9,753 bases of DNA from Oscillospiraceae bacterium (lineage in GTDB: Bacteria > Bacillota > Clostridia > Oscillospirales > Ruminococcaceae): the NCBI GenBank assembly GCA_028694405.1, contig JAQUTM010000076.1, forward strand, positions 1 through 9,753. The letters run 5' to 3'. Below the pieces are notes generated by a model. That model ran no database searches and was not told where the DNA came from. It saw only the letters and a program-made list of their open reading frames with translations. A program made the position numbers and the translations under genes. Position 1 is the stretch's first letter. Every line of letters starts with the position of its first letter. Below are positions 1 through 6,060 of the stretch, piece after piece.

Positions 1-2
1 AT

Positions 3-176
3 AACCGTGACTTAAACTACGATAAATATTTTGTTGAGGGCGAAGTTATTACGCAGGACAATGAAGCGTACACCAGCCATAACACCCAGCGCCTGGACGT
101 TGACGGCGTTGTGGATAAATTGATGACGCTTGATTATATTAAAGAGGAATTAGAAAAATTTCCGTTAAATAAGTGA
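3..176 (+). CDS. C-terminal fragment of an unrecognised protein (5' end outside the window)
   Basis: The frame is open from the first bases of the window to a TGA at 174-176 and encodes 57 residues, beginning NRDLNYDKYF and ending EELEKFPLNK. The composition is that of a real soluble protein: mixed charged and hydrophobic residues, with an acidic, probably helical C-terminus (DYIKEELEKF). No transmembrane segment or familiar motif is visible, and I do not recognise the family. Codon use is ordinary for the window. No strong terminator follows: the stretch 205-240 has only a weak AGCT-centred hairpin before a T-rich run. The 184 bases between this stop and the next gene suggest separate transcription units. 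The call as coding is fairly safe; the function is unknown. Confidence 0.6.
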   Translation, partial: NRDLNYDKYFVEGEVITQDNEAYTSHNTQRLDVDGVVDKLMTLDYIKEELEKFPLNK

Positions 177-360
177 AGTGTAATAAATAAGAAGTAGGAG
201 TTAATAAGCTATTATCAAAAAGCTATTTATTTTACAGCAATATTTTAATAAGGACAGATATGCGGATATTGAGTTTTGGAAATTTGTATAAATTGGGTGA
301 TGGAGGAAAAAAACGTTAAAATATAAAATGCAAATAGTTACCTAAATAAGGAGTGTACAT

Positions 361-771
361 GTGAATATTTTGTTTTTTTTAACCCCCAAAATTGATGTAG
401 CGTTTATTTACGATGACTTTACACTTCGCCAAACCTTGGAGAAGATGGAGCATCATCGATATTCTTCGATACCGGTGTTAAATCGTAAAGGAGAGTATAT
501 TGGTACCATTACAGAAGGCGATTTATTATGGAGTATTAAAAACGACTATAATTTGAATTTAAAAGAGGCAGAAAATGTTTCTGTGACAAATATTAGTCGT
601 CGAAAAGACAATAAACCAGTAGGTGTAAATACAAAAATAGAAGACTTAATGTCTGTGGCATCTGTACAAAATTTTGTGCCTGTCATTGATGATAAAAATA
701 GTTTTATCGGTATAGTAAAACGTCGGGATATTATTCAATATTGCTGTAATCGATTAAAAGAATTGCTGTAA
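361..771 (+). CDS. Stand-alone tandem CBS-domain protein
   Basis: This 136-residue protein is almost entirely two CBS domains (about residues 10-65 and 75-130) with no attached enzyme or membrane part. Visible CBS features are the YSSIPVLN strand and GEYIGTITEGDLL turn in the first domain, and NFVPVIDD plus FIGIVKRRDIIQY in the second. Tandem CBS pairs form a Bateman module that binds adenine nucleotides; free-standing Firmicute pairs such as CbpA, CbpB and DarB bind c-di-AMP or AMP and act through partner proteins. Binding here is inference. The start is GTG at 361, seven bases after AAGGAG (348-353). An ATG two bases upstream (359) runs straight into TGA and cannot be the start. It appears monocistronic, with the next strong terminator about 95 bp downstream of the stop. 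Confidence 0.9.
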   Translation: MNILFFLTPKIDVAFIYDDFTLRQTLEKMEHHRYSSIPVLNRKGEYIGTITEGDLLWSIKNDYNLNLKEAENVSVTNISRRKDNKPVGVNTKIEDLMSVASVQNFVPVIDDKNSFIGIVKRRDIIQYCCNRLKELL

Positions 772-865
772 TGAATTAAAAAAGAAAATTCAGAAATAAA
801 TTATGTTTACCATAAAAATCCGCTTTTGAAAGCTAAGTTCTCCGAATAATTTAATTAAGCAGCCG

Positions 866-910
866 AAAGGGCTTGCTGTCTGTGTATAGCAGACAGCAAG
901 CCCTTTTGCT
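866..910 (+). terminator. Intrinsic terminator downstream of the CBS-domain gene
   Basis: A perfect 17-bp stem, AAAGGGCTTGCTGTCTG (866-882) with its complement at 890-906, closes a 7-base loop and runs into TTTT at 904-907, then GCTTTG. The T tract is short and shared with the stem, but the stem is very stable. The A run on the other side would also give a few U residues in - strand transcripts. It lies about 95 bp past the CBS gene stop with no other gene between. Confidence 0.8.
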
Positions 911-1326
911 TTGCGCTAATCTAAACTATATTTGAAACCCAATGCTCATAGATTTCATAACTGACAGTATTTGACTATAGAAATCTATAATTAGCAAAAG
1001 ATTTAGTTTCTGGCTTAATAAAGTGAATTTTAAAATATTGCACCCCTATTTTCGGTTTCTCAAAAGTTCAAAAAGTGTTTTTTGTATTCCTGACAACTTT
1101 TGTTAAAATTTTTTGCTAAGTAGTTTTGGAGCTCAAAAAAAACACTTTCCATGTTATTTAAATTAAATTTTTCTGGTTAAAAGCAGCGTTGCGGTTTAAA
1201 AGAAAATGTTTCTTGAAAAGTTTACAATGTGAAACAAAAAGACAAATTGTACAACAAAAATATAAAAATGACCCATTTCAAAAGAAAAATTCAGCAAATG
1301 GACGAATATTTCACAATATGGAATAA
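907..1326. other. AT-rich intergenic region with no gene found
   Basis: No convincing reading frame, tRNA or known riboswitch is visible here. Two inverted repeats stand out. ATAGATTTC (948-956) pairs with GAAATCTAT (980-988) across a 23-base loop. AAGTGTTTTTTG (1073-1084) pairs with CAAAAAAAACACTT (1134-1147) across about 50 bases, with two extra A residues in the second arm. The sequence becomes strongly A-rich towards the promoter of the phosphofructokinase gene. The length, over 400 bp before the promoter, is unusual for a compact bacterial genome. Confidence 0.5.
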
Positions 1327-1342
1327 TGTTACTTTTTTAACG
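1327..1342. promoter_or_regulatory. Candidate operator TGTTA-N6-TAACG upstream of the phosphofructokinase promoter
   Basis: TGTTA (1327-1331) and TAAC (1338-1341) form an inverted repeat with a 6-base centre, ending 13 bases before the predicted -35 box. The spacing equals that of the clostridial Rex operator TTGTTAANNNNTTAACAA, known from literature. The match is partial. A palindrome of the same architecture lies upstream of the sugar importer (6719-6734). No regulator gene is visible in the window. Confidence 0.3.
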
Positions 1343-1355
1343 CTTGCCAAACCTC

Positions 1356-1383
1356 TTGTAAACTAAAAAACCCATGCTATTAT
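1356..1383 (+). promoter_or_regulatory. Sigma-A-type promoter for the phosphofructokinase gene
   Basis: TTGTAA (1356-1361) is followed after 16 bases by TATTAT (1378-1383). TG at 1375-1376 makes an extended -10 (TGCTATTAT). Transcription would start near 1390 and give a leader of about 50 bases. The extended -10 compensates for the imperfect -35. Confidence 0.6.
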
Positions 1384-1438
1384 AAACAAGTAAGTAATTT
1401 GAAGGCTTTTAAACACAGGCCAAACGGGAGGTTTTGTT

Positions 1439-2671
1439 ATGCGTGGAAACGTAATTGTCGGGCAGTCCGGTGGACCGACAGCTGTTATCAATTCTAGTTT
1501 AGCAGGAGTATACAAAACGGCTAAAGAGAGAGGTGCAAACAAAGTTTATGGAATGCTGCATGGTATTCAAGGTTTGTTAGAGGAAAAATACATAAATTTA
1601 TCCGAGCATATTCATAACGAACTGGATATTGAGCTTTTGAAGCGTACCCCTAGCAGCTATTTGGGGTCTTGCAGGTATAAACTGCCGGAAATAAATCAAA
1701 ATGAAAATATTTATAAACAAATATTTATTATTTTACAAAAATTAGAAATAGAATATTTTTTCTATATTGGCGGCAATGACAGCATGGATACCGTAAAAAA
1801 ATTGGCTGATTATGCGCAAAAAATAAACAGTTCCATTCGTTTTATGGGTGTGCCCAAAACTATTGACAATGATTTAGCTGTAACAGACCATACGCCCGGT
1901 TTTGGCAGCGCCGCAAAATATATCGGCTCCATTACCAAGGAAGTAATTCGTGACGGATTGGTATATGGTCAAAAGAGTGTAACCATTATTGAAATAATGG
2001 GACGTAACGCAGGTTGGCTTACAGGGGCGGCTGCCCTTAGCAAATGTGAGGACTGCGAAGGTCCGGACATGATTTATTTGCCAGAACGTATTTTTGACAT
2101 AGAAGCATTTGTGAAAAAAGTAGAAGAGAAACAAAAGACAAAAGAAAGTGTAGTAGTTGCGGTAAGCGAGGGGATAAAACTGGCTGACGGGCGCTACGTT
2201 TGCGAGCTAAATGACACGGTGCATGAGATAGATGCCTTTGGGCACAAAGCGCTTACCGGCACAAGCCGTTATTTGGCAGATGTTCTTACAGAGCGCATTG
2301 GCTGTAAAACCCGCGCGATTGAGTTTAACAGCTTACAGCGCTGTGCTTCGCATATTGTTTCTCGTGTAGATATTACAGAAGCTTGGCAAGTTGGTGGCGC
2401 GGCTGTAAAAGCTGCTTTTGAGGGAGAAACAGGGCAAATGGTTATTTTAAAGCGCATTTCTAACGACCCTTACCAATGCACCACCGAATTGTACGATTTG
2501 CACCAGATTGCCAATATAGAAAAAACGGTTCCGCAAGAATGGATAACGGCTACAGGGGACTATGTAACACCAGAGTTTTTATCCTATGTGCGTCCGCTTA
2601 TCCAGGCAGAATTAACCCCAATTATGGTAGACGGCTTACCCCGGCACTTGTATTATTCTAATCCGTGGTAA
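1439..2671 (+). CDS. pfp: 6-phosphofructokinase, probably pyrophosphate-dependent
   Basis: The enzyme phosphorylates fructose 6-phosphate to the 1,6-bisphosphate in glycolysis; the cytosolic PPi-dependent form works reversibly and spares ATP. PFK-family motifs are clear: GQSGGP (residues 8-13) for phosphate binding, GGNDS (111-115), PKTIDNDL (139-146) with catalytic Asp143, and MGRNAG (187-192). Two residues point to PPi rather than ATP: Asp114, where ATP enzymes have Gly (GGDGS), and Lys140 of PKTIDND, where ATP enzymes have Gly (PGTIDND). The usual Asp before Asp114 is Asn113. At 410 residues it exceeds the roughly 320 of bacterial ATP-PFK, as expected for the PPi-type clade. ATG lies seven bases after GGGAGG (1426-1431). 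It has its own promoter and looks monocistronic. The first third, especially around 1690-1860, is noticeably more AT-rich than the rest. PPi use is inferred from these residues. Confidence 0.92.
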   Translation: MRGNVIVGQSGGPTAVINSSLAGVYKTAKERGANKVYGMLHGIQGLLEEKYINLSEHIHNELDIELLKRTPSSYLGSCRYKLPEINQNENIYKQIFIILQKLEIEYFFYIGGNDSMDTVKKLADYAQKINSSIRFMGVPKTIDNDLAVTDHTPGFGSAAKYIGSITKEVIRDGLVYGQKSVTIIEIMGRNAGWLTGAAALSKCEDCEGPDMIYLPERIFDIEAFVKKVEEKQKTKESVVVAVSEGIKLADGRYVCELNDTVHEIDAFGHKALTGTSRYLADVLTERIGCKTRAIEFNSLQRCASHIVSRVDITEAWQVGGAAVKAAFEGETGQMVILKRISNDPYQCTTELYDLHQIANIEKTVPQEWITATGDYVTPEFLSYVRPLIQAELTPIMVDGLPRHLYYSNPW

Positions 2672-2680
2672 ACACAAATA

Positions 2681-2708
2681 GTGCTGCTTTGCTTTTGCAA
2701 GCAGCACC
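2681..2708 (+). repeat. Asymmetric hairpin element, copy 1 (after pfp)
   Basis: GTGCTGCTTTGC (2681-2692), a TTTT loop, and GCAAGCAGCACC (2697-2708) form a hairpin with one unpaired T in the left arm. It starts nine bases after the pfp stop. It has no U tract after it, so it is not a standard terminator; the true terminator follows at 2740-2782. A nearly identical copy, including the bulged T, lies at 4547-4576 in reverse orientation, again downstream of a stop codon. Confidence 0.75.
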
Positions 2709-2739
2709 AATAAAAAAGCTATCCAGATAATTTTAAAGA

Positions 2740-2782
2740 AAAACGCCCTACTATGTGTATAAGACACACAGTAGGGCGTTTT
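2740..2782. terminator. Bidirectional terminator between convergent pfp and trpZ
   Basis: AAAACGCCCTACT (2740-2752) pairs perfectly with 2770-2782. After one A/C mismatch, five more pairs (2754-2758 with 2764-2768) close a 5-base loop. The + strand transcript ends in UUUU followed by AAAUUUAUUUG, and the - strand transcript in UUUUUCUUU, so it can serve both genes. It lies five bases from the trpZ stop. Confidence 0.88.
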
Positions 2783-2786
2783 AAAT

Positions 2787-3596
2787 TTATTTGTCTGCGG
2801 CAGTGCTAAGCAAAATGCGGTCATTGTCAAAAGCTTTTTGGCTTTTTTGACGAAATTTTTCAAGCAGCATTTCTACCGTCATCTTTTTGCGTTCATCTCC
2901 GCTAATGTCCAATATAATTTGGCCGTTATCCATCATGATAGTACGGTTTCCAAGCTGGAGTGCACTGTGAATATTGTGGGTAATCATCATGCAGGTTATA
3001 TTGCTGTCTGCAACAATTTTTTTGGTAAGTGCCAAAACCTTTTCAGCAGTGGCGGGGTCTAGTGCAGCGGTGTGTTCGTCTAAAAGTAAAAGCTTTGGCG
3101 TAACTAAGGTTGCCATAAGCAAGGTTAAGGCTTGACGCTGGCCTCCGCTTAACAAACCTACTTTACTTTTTAAACGCGTTTCAAGCCCTAAATCTAATGC
3201 AGCCAAACGTTCTTTAAAATAAATTCTATCGGCGTTGGTTAAACCCAAAATACCGTTTCGTTTTACGCCCCGTAAATAGGCAAGTGCTAGATTTTCCTCT
3301 ATGGTCATATTAGGAGCGGTACCTTTTAAAGGATCTTGAAACATACGACCGATGTAAGCGGCGCGTTTGTGCTCCGGCAAAAAGGTAAGGTCGGTATTGT
3401 CTAGGATAATACTGCCGGTATCGGCTAAAAAAGTGCCGCCAATAGAGTTGAACAGAGTGCTTTTACCGGCACCGTTGCCGCCAATAATCGTGACAAAATC
3501 CCCCGGATTTAAGTGTAAAGATAAGCTTTGCAGGGCAACCTTTTCGTTAACGGTTCCTTTATTAAAAGTTTTGCTGATGTTATTTAGTGTTAACAT
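2787..3596 (-). CDS. trpZ: ABC transporter ATPase, probable tryptophan importer
   Basis: This 269-residue cytoplasmic nucleotide-binding subunit should power the permease encoded just upstream. All ATPase motifs are present: Walker A GGNGAGKST (39-47), Q-loop Gln87, signature LSGGQRQ (149-155), Walker B LLLLDE ending at Glu174, D-loop ALD (178-180) and switch His207. The LLDEHTAALDP stretch is typical of the ATPases that accompany ABC_sub_bind-type binding proteins (the TrpXYZ group). The ATG lies inside the permease gene, giving a 17-bp overlap; an AGGCGG-like ribosome site precedes it and translational coupling is likely. It is the last gene of the operon and runs into the terminator at 2740-2782. 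The ATPase call is certain. The tryptophan substrate rests on family context plus the T-box specifier. Confidence 0.92.
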   Translation of the reverse strand: MLTLNNISKTFNKGTVNEKVALQSLSLHLNPGDFVTIIGGNGAGKSTLFNSIGGTFLADTGSIILDNTDLTFLPEHKRAAYIGRMFQDPLKGTAPNMTIEENLALAYLRGVKRNGILGLTNADRIYFKERLAALDLGLETRLKSKVGLLSGGQRQALTLLMATLVTPKLLLLDEHTAALDPATAEKVLALTKKIVADSNITCMMITHNIHSALQLGNRTIMMDNGQIILDISGDERKKMTVEMLLEKFRQKSQKAFDNDRILLSTAADK

Positions 3597-4488
3597 GATT
3601 GCGGCCCGCCTTTCTTAATTTATAAAATGCAATTTGCTCTTTTATTGCAGGATAGGAAATCGCAATGGCTACGATAATGGCAGAAACAAGTTTAAGGTTA
3701 GATGCAGAAATATTTGTGTTAAGAGCAAACGCAATAATAATACGGTAAATAATACTCCCTACTACAGCGCCTATTATGCAGCGTGGAATGGTGCTTGTGC
3801 CAATAATAACTTCCCCGATAATTAAGCTGGCGAGGCCAACTACTACCATGCCGGTGCCAAGGCTGATATCGCTAAACTGTTGGTGCTGGGCAAACAAAGC
3901 GCCGCTTAAAGCAGTGATGGCGTTAGCCAGCATAAGCCCGATGGTAATGGTAAACGCAGGGTTAATACTGGAGGAACGTACCATATCTTTGTTGTCACCG
4001 GTAGCACGGATAGAAAGCCCCAGCCTTGTACGCAAGAAAAAAGCAAGCAAAGCACAAAGCAGCGTTACAACAATTACGATAAAAATAAGTTTGCCATAGT
4101 TTTTGCCAAACAAAGTTTCAAAAAAAGTAAAAACAGTAGATTTTTTCATAAGTGGCAGGTTGCTTTTTCCACCCATAACAATTAAGTTGATACTATATAA
4201 AGCCGTCATGGTAATAATACCTGCCAAAATAGGCTGTACCTTTAGCTTTGTTTGTAAAAGTGCTGTGACAAAACCCGCAGCTGCTCCCATTATAACAGCA
4301 AGCCCTAAGCCAAGCCATGGGGTACCAAAGGTGGTAAAAATAGCAGAGGCGGCAGCACCCAAGGTGAAAGTGCCGTCTGTGGTTAAATCGGCAATATCCA
4401 ATATGCGGTAAGAAACGAATAGCGCGATTGCAACTAAGCTGTAAATCATGCCTTGTTCAATGGCGCCTCTAAATGCAAGCAAGCTCAT
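3580..4488 (-). CDS. trpY: ABC transporter permease, probable tryptophan importer
   Basis: This is a membrane permease of the branched-chain amino acid/ribose type (BPD_transp_2 family), 302 residues with about eight to nine hydrophobic segments. Characteristic stretches are LTTDGTFTLGAAASA (35-49), the cytoplasmic loop RTRLGLSIRATGDNKDMV (153-170), which contacts the ATPase, and SLIIGEVIIG (221-230). I place the start at MSLLAFRG (ATG at 4488-4486) because AAGGAG lies nine bases upstream (4503-4498). The frame stays open for 30 more codons to an ATG at 4578, but that start has no ribosome site and the extension would translate the repeat hairpin at 4547-4576. The gene follows trpX and overlaps trpZ by 17 bp. 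The substrate is inferred as for trpZ. Confidence 0.92.
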   Translation of the reverse strand: MSLLAFRGAIEQGMIYSLVAIALFVSYRILDIADLTTDGTFTLGAAASAIFTTFGTPWLGLGLAVIMGAAAGFVTALLQTKLKVQPILAGIITMTALYSINLIVMGGKSNLPLMKKSTVFTFFETLFGKNYGKLIFIVIVVTLLCALLAFFLRTRLGLSIRATGDNKDMVRSSSINPAFTITIGLMLANAITALSGALFAQHQQFSDISLGTGMVVVGLASLIIGEVIIGTSTIPRCIIGAVVGSIIYRIIIAFALNTNISASNLKLVSAIIVAIAISYPAIKEQIAFYKLRKAGRNHVNTK

Positions 4489-4546
4489 GAAAAAAATCTC
4501 CTTATGTGGAATATTTGTAGCAGGCAAAACTCCTGTAACTGCATAT

Positions 4547-4576
4547 GGTGCTGCTTGCAAAAAGCAAAGCAGCACC
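4547..4576 (-). repeat. Asymmetric hairpin element, copy 2 (between trpX and trpY)
   Basis: Read on the - strand, GGTGCTGCTTTGC, a TTTTT loop and GCAAGCAGCACC form the same hairpin as at 2681-2708. It differs by one extra loop T and one added outer G-C pair, and the bulged T is kept. It lies 34 bases after the trpX stop and about 43 bases before the trpY ribosome site. No U tract follows, so it should not terminate. An intercistronic hairpin here could shield trpX mRNA from 3' decay and raise the binding protein above the membrane subunits; that role is inference. Confidence 0.75.
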
Positions 4577-4610
4577 ATTATTGTAACTTGTTTTATGTTT
4601 TTTTACAAAT

Positions 4611-5579
4611 TTACTTTGTATATTTGCTCACGTCTATACCGCAGGCAGCGGCAGTTTCGGGGTTAACCGTTACACTGTACTCATTTAAAACTTGTACAGG
4701 CATATCGGCGATTGCTTTGCCGTTTAAGACGTCAGCGGCCATTTGAGCTGTTTGCTTGCCTAAATTTGTATAATTTATACCTACAGTGGCCAAACCACCG
4801 TCGGCTACCATGCTGTCTGCGGCAACATATACAGGCACCTTTGCTGTAATGGCTGCGTCAGCTAAAGCGGGCATGGCGCTTGCAACGGTGTTATCGATAG
4901 GAGAGAAGATAGCGCCGACTTTTTTGCCAATAAGTGTTTCGGCAGCAGTTTTTACGTCAGCGGCAGTCGTAACGGTAGCTTCTTCGTAAGCAATACCCTT
5001 TGCATCTAAGTAAGCTTTTGCCTGTGCAATAACGCTAACGCTGTTTACTTCACTTAAATTGTAAATAAAACCATAAGAAGTTACGCCCGGGGTTAACTCG
5101 TCAGCCAGTTCGAAAATTTTCTGGGTGGGAATAGCATCAGATGTGCCGGTAACATTACCGTTAGGTTTTGCAAGGTCGGCAACAAGTTCAGCAGCTACAG
5201 GGTCTGTAACGGCGCTAAAGATAACGGGAATATCGGTTCCGTCTACAGCCGTAGCAGCACCTTGTGCAGCGGGAGTGGTAATTGCAACAATTAAATCTAC
5301 GTTGTCGCCAACAAATTGGTTGCAAATAGTAGTGATGTTTGCCATGTCACCTTGTGCGTTTTGATATTTTATCTCAGCATTTACGCCAAGGCTTGCAAGC
5401 TCCGTCTCAAAGGCAGTACGGATTTCATCTAAAGAGGGGTGTTCTACCAGTTGGATTAAGCCAATGGTAAGTTTGTCGCCATTGGCACCGGAAACCGTGG
5501 ACGAGGCGGCGTTGCCACATGCAGAAAAAGCGCACAATACAAAAGCAAAAATTAAAAACAAAGATGTAAATTTTTTCAT
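4611..5579 (-). CDS. trpX: ABC_sub_bind-family binding lipoprotein, probable tryptophan receptor
   Basis: This 322-residue protein would capture substrate outside the cell and pass it to TrpYZ. A lipoprotein signal peptide is clear: MKK, a hydrophobic stretch and the lipobox FSAC with lipidated Cys21. A short Ser/Ala/Gly linker follows, then a two-lobe binding domain of the ABC_sub_bind family (PF04392 type). Recognisable stretches are QLVEHPSLD (43-51), QNAQGD (73-78), TPAAQ (102-106), FSAVTDP (121-127) and NVTGTSD (142-148). ATG lies nine bases after AAGGAG (5594-5589). It heads the operon trpX-trpY-trpZ behind a T-box leader whose specifier reads UGG, which supports tryptophan. Related binding proteins can take other ligands, so substrate confidence is lower than family confidence. 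Confidence 0.88.
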   Translation of the reverse strand: MKKFTSLFLIFAFVLCAFSACGNAASSTVSGANGDKLTIGLIQLVEHPSLDEIRTAFETELASLGVNAEIKYQNAQGDMANITTICNQFVGDNVDLIVAITTPAAQGAATAVDGTDIPVIFSAVTDPVAAELVADLAKPNGNVTGTSDAIPTQKIFELADELTPGVTSYGFIYNLSEVNSVSVIAQAKAYLDAKGIAYEEATVTTAADVKTAAETLIGKKVGAIFSPIDNTVASAMPALADAAITAKVPVYVAADSMVADGGLATVGINYTNLGKQTAQMAADVLNGKAIADMPVQVLNEYSVTVNPETAAACGIDVSKYTK

Positions 5580-5646
5580 GGTTATTATCTCCTTAAAATA
5601 TATGTTTATGTTGATAGGTTAAATCGAAAGGGAAAAAAGTTGACAA

Positions 5647-5700
5647 TTAAGCTTGCCCTCGCCATCGCTCGGCGTGTAAGAAATACAATAAGTTATCCAT
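5647..5700 (-). CDS. Putative 17-residue leader peptide with one Trp codon
   Basis: ATG at 5700 opens a 17-codon frame, MDNLLYFLHAERWRGQA, ending in TAA. It is preceded by AGGAGGT (5716-5710), nine bases upstream, the best Shine-Dalgarno match in the leader and better than that of trpX itself. It lies just after the T-box terminator and 67 bases before trpX, so it is made only when the T-box reads through. The Trp codon UGG (5664-5662) falls in the 3' part of a small GC-rich hairpin, CGCC (5674-5671) with GGCG (5663-5660). Trp is the amino acid predicted for the T-box, so ribosome stalling at this codon could add a second layer of control. No clear downstream terminator or sequestered trpX ribosome site is visible. 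It could also be a chance frame after a fortuitous AGGAGG. Confidence 0.4.
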   Translation of the reverse strand: MDNLLYFLHAERWRGQA

Positions 5701-5730
5701 ATTATCTTTACCTCCTATGGAATTATAAAC

Positions 5731-5790
5731 AAACAAAAAGCCTGCCCCTGTTTTAACGCACATACATATGTGTTAAAACAAGGACAGGCT
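5731..5790 (-). terminator. T-box-controlled terminator
   Basis: On the - strand AGCCTGTCCTTGTTTTAAC (5790-5772) pairs along its full 19 bases with GTTAAAACAGGGGCAGGCT (5757-5739), using two G-U pairs. The end of the right arm merges with TTTTT (5739-5735), which is followed by GTTT. This is a strong intrinsic terminator. Its left arm is the strand captured by the T-box in the tRNA-bound state. Confidence 0.92.
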
Positions 5791-6022
5791 GTAAAATACC
5801 TGCGGTACCACCTTGATTGGCATATAAAAATATGCCCACTTAGCAGAATGCAAACACATTCTTCACCCTTTAACGTTGGCGTTACGTCACAGCATACTAG
5901 GCGTTAAGCTTTTCAGTGTGCCCTCCGTGGTCCATTTGTCCGTGCCGCTTTCTGCTGGGCTTTCAGCTCTCCCAACTCTCTGTAAGTGCGCTTACGGTTT
6001 CATCTCCACCTCAACGGTTTAT
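5731..6022 (-). promoter_or_regulatory. T-box riboswitch (tRNA(Trp)-type specifier) controlling trpXYZ
   Basis: The leader RNA binds uncharged tRNA and then favours antitermination. Stem I: GTGG (6009-6006) pairs with CCAC (5930-5927). Above it is an internal loop, AGATGAAA on one side and ACAAAUGGA on the other, then CCGT/ACGG and CGC/GCG helices, and a distal stem (around TTGGG/CCCAG) with a GCTGAAAG loop. The specifier is UGG (5934-5932), followed by one purine before the lower helix as in characterised T-boxes. Stem III is probably GGCATAT/ATATGCC just upstream of the antiterminator. The T-box itself is AAGGTGGTACCGCAGG (5814-5799). CAAGG and CAGG can pair with CCTTG and CCTG of the terminator's left arm, so the two structures exclude each other. 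The bulge is UGGU, whose last base would face the tRNA discriminator. Confidence 0.93.
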
Positions 6023-6028
6023 GTCTGT

Positions 6029-6057
6029 ATTAAAGCACAATTAAAGGCATATGTCAA
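6029..6057 (-). promoter_or_regulatory. Promoter of the T-box/trpXYZ transcript
   Basis: On the - strand TTGACA (6057-6052) is a perfect -35, followed after exactly 17 bases by TTTAAT (6034-6029), five of six matches to TATAAT. Transcription would start near 6022, just before stem I, giving a leader of about 440 bases to the trpX ATG. Confidence 0.82.
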
Positions 6058-6060
6058 CAG

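Noticed and set aside
260..319. 19-codon frame MRILSFGNLYKLGDGGKKR upstream of the CBS gene, preceded by AAGGA
   Set aside because: Spacing from AAGGA is only five bases, no promoter or structure ties it to the next gene, and frames of this length are common by chance. It cannot be excluded.
1299..1316. TTTCACAA half-site resembling the TTGTGAAATATTTCACAA type Rex operator
   Set aside because: Only the right half matches; the left half (TGGACG) does not. The TGTTA-N6-TAACG palindrome nearby is the better candidate.
2681..2708. Hairpin after pfp as the pfp terminator
   Set aside because: No U tract follows on either strand; the terminator is the longer stem at 2740-2782.
3776..4411. Open frames on the + strand opposite the permease
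   Set aside because: Antisense shadows of trpY, with low-complexity hydrophobic and Ser/Pro-rich translations and no ribosome sites.
4489..4578. 30-codon N-terminal extension of the trpY permease up to an ATG at 4578
   Set aside because: No ribosome site precedes 4578, the extension would encode the repeat hairpin, and AAGGAG lies nine bases before the ATG at 4488, where the family's usual N-terminus begins.
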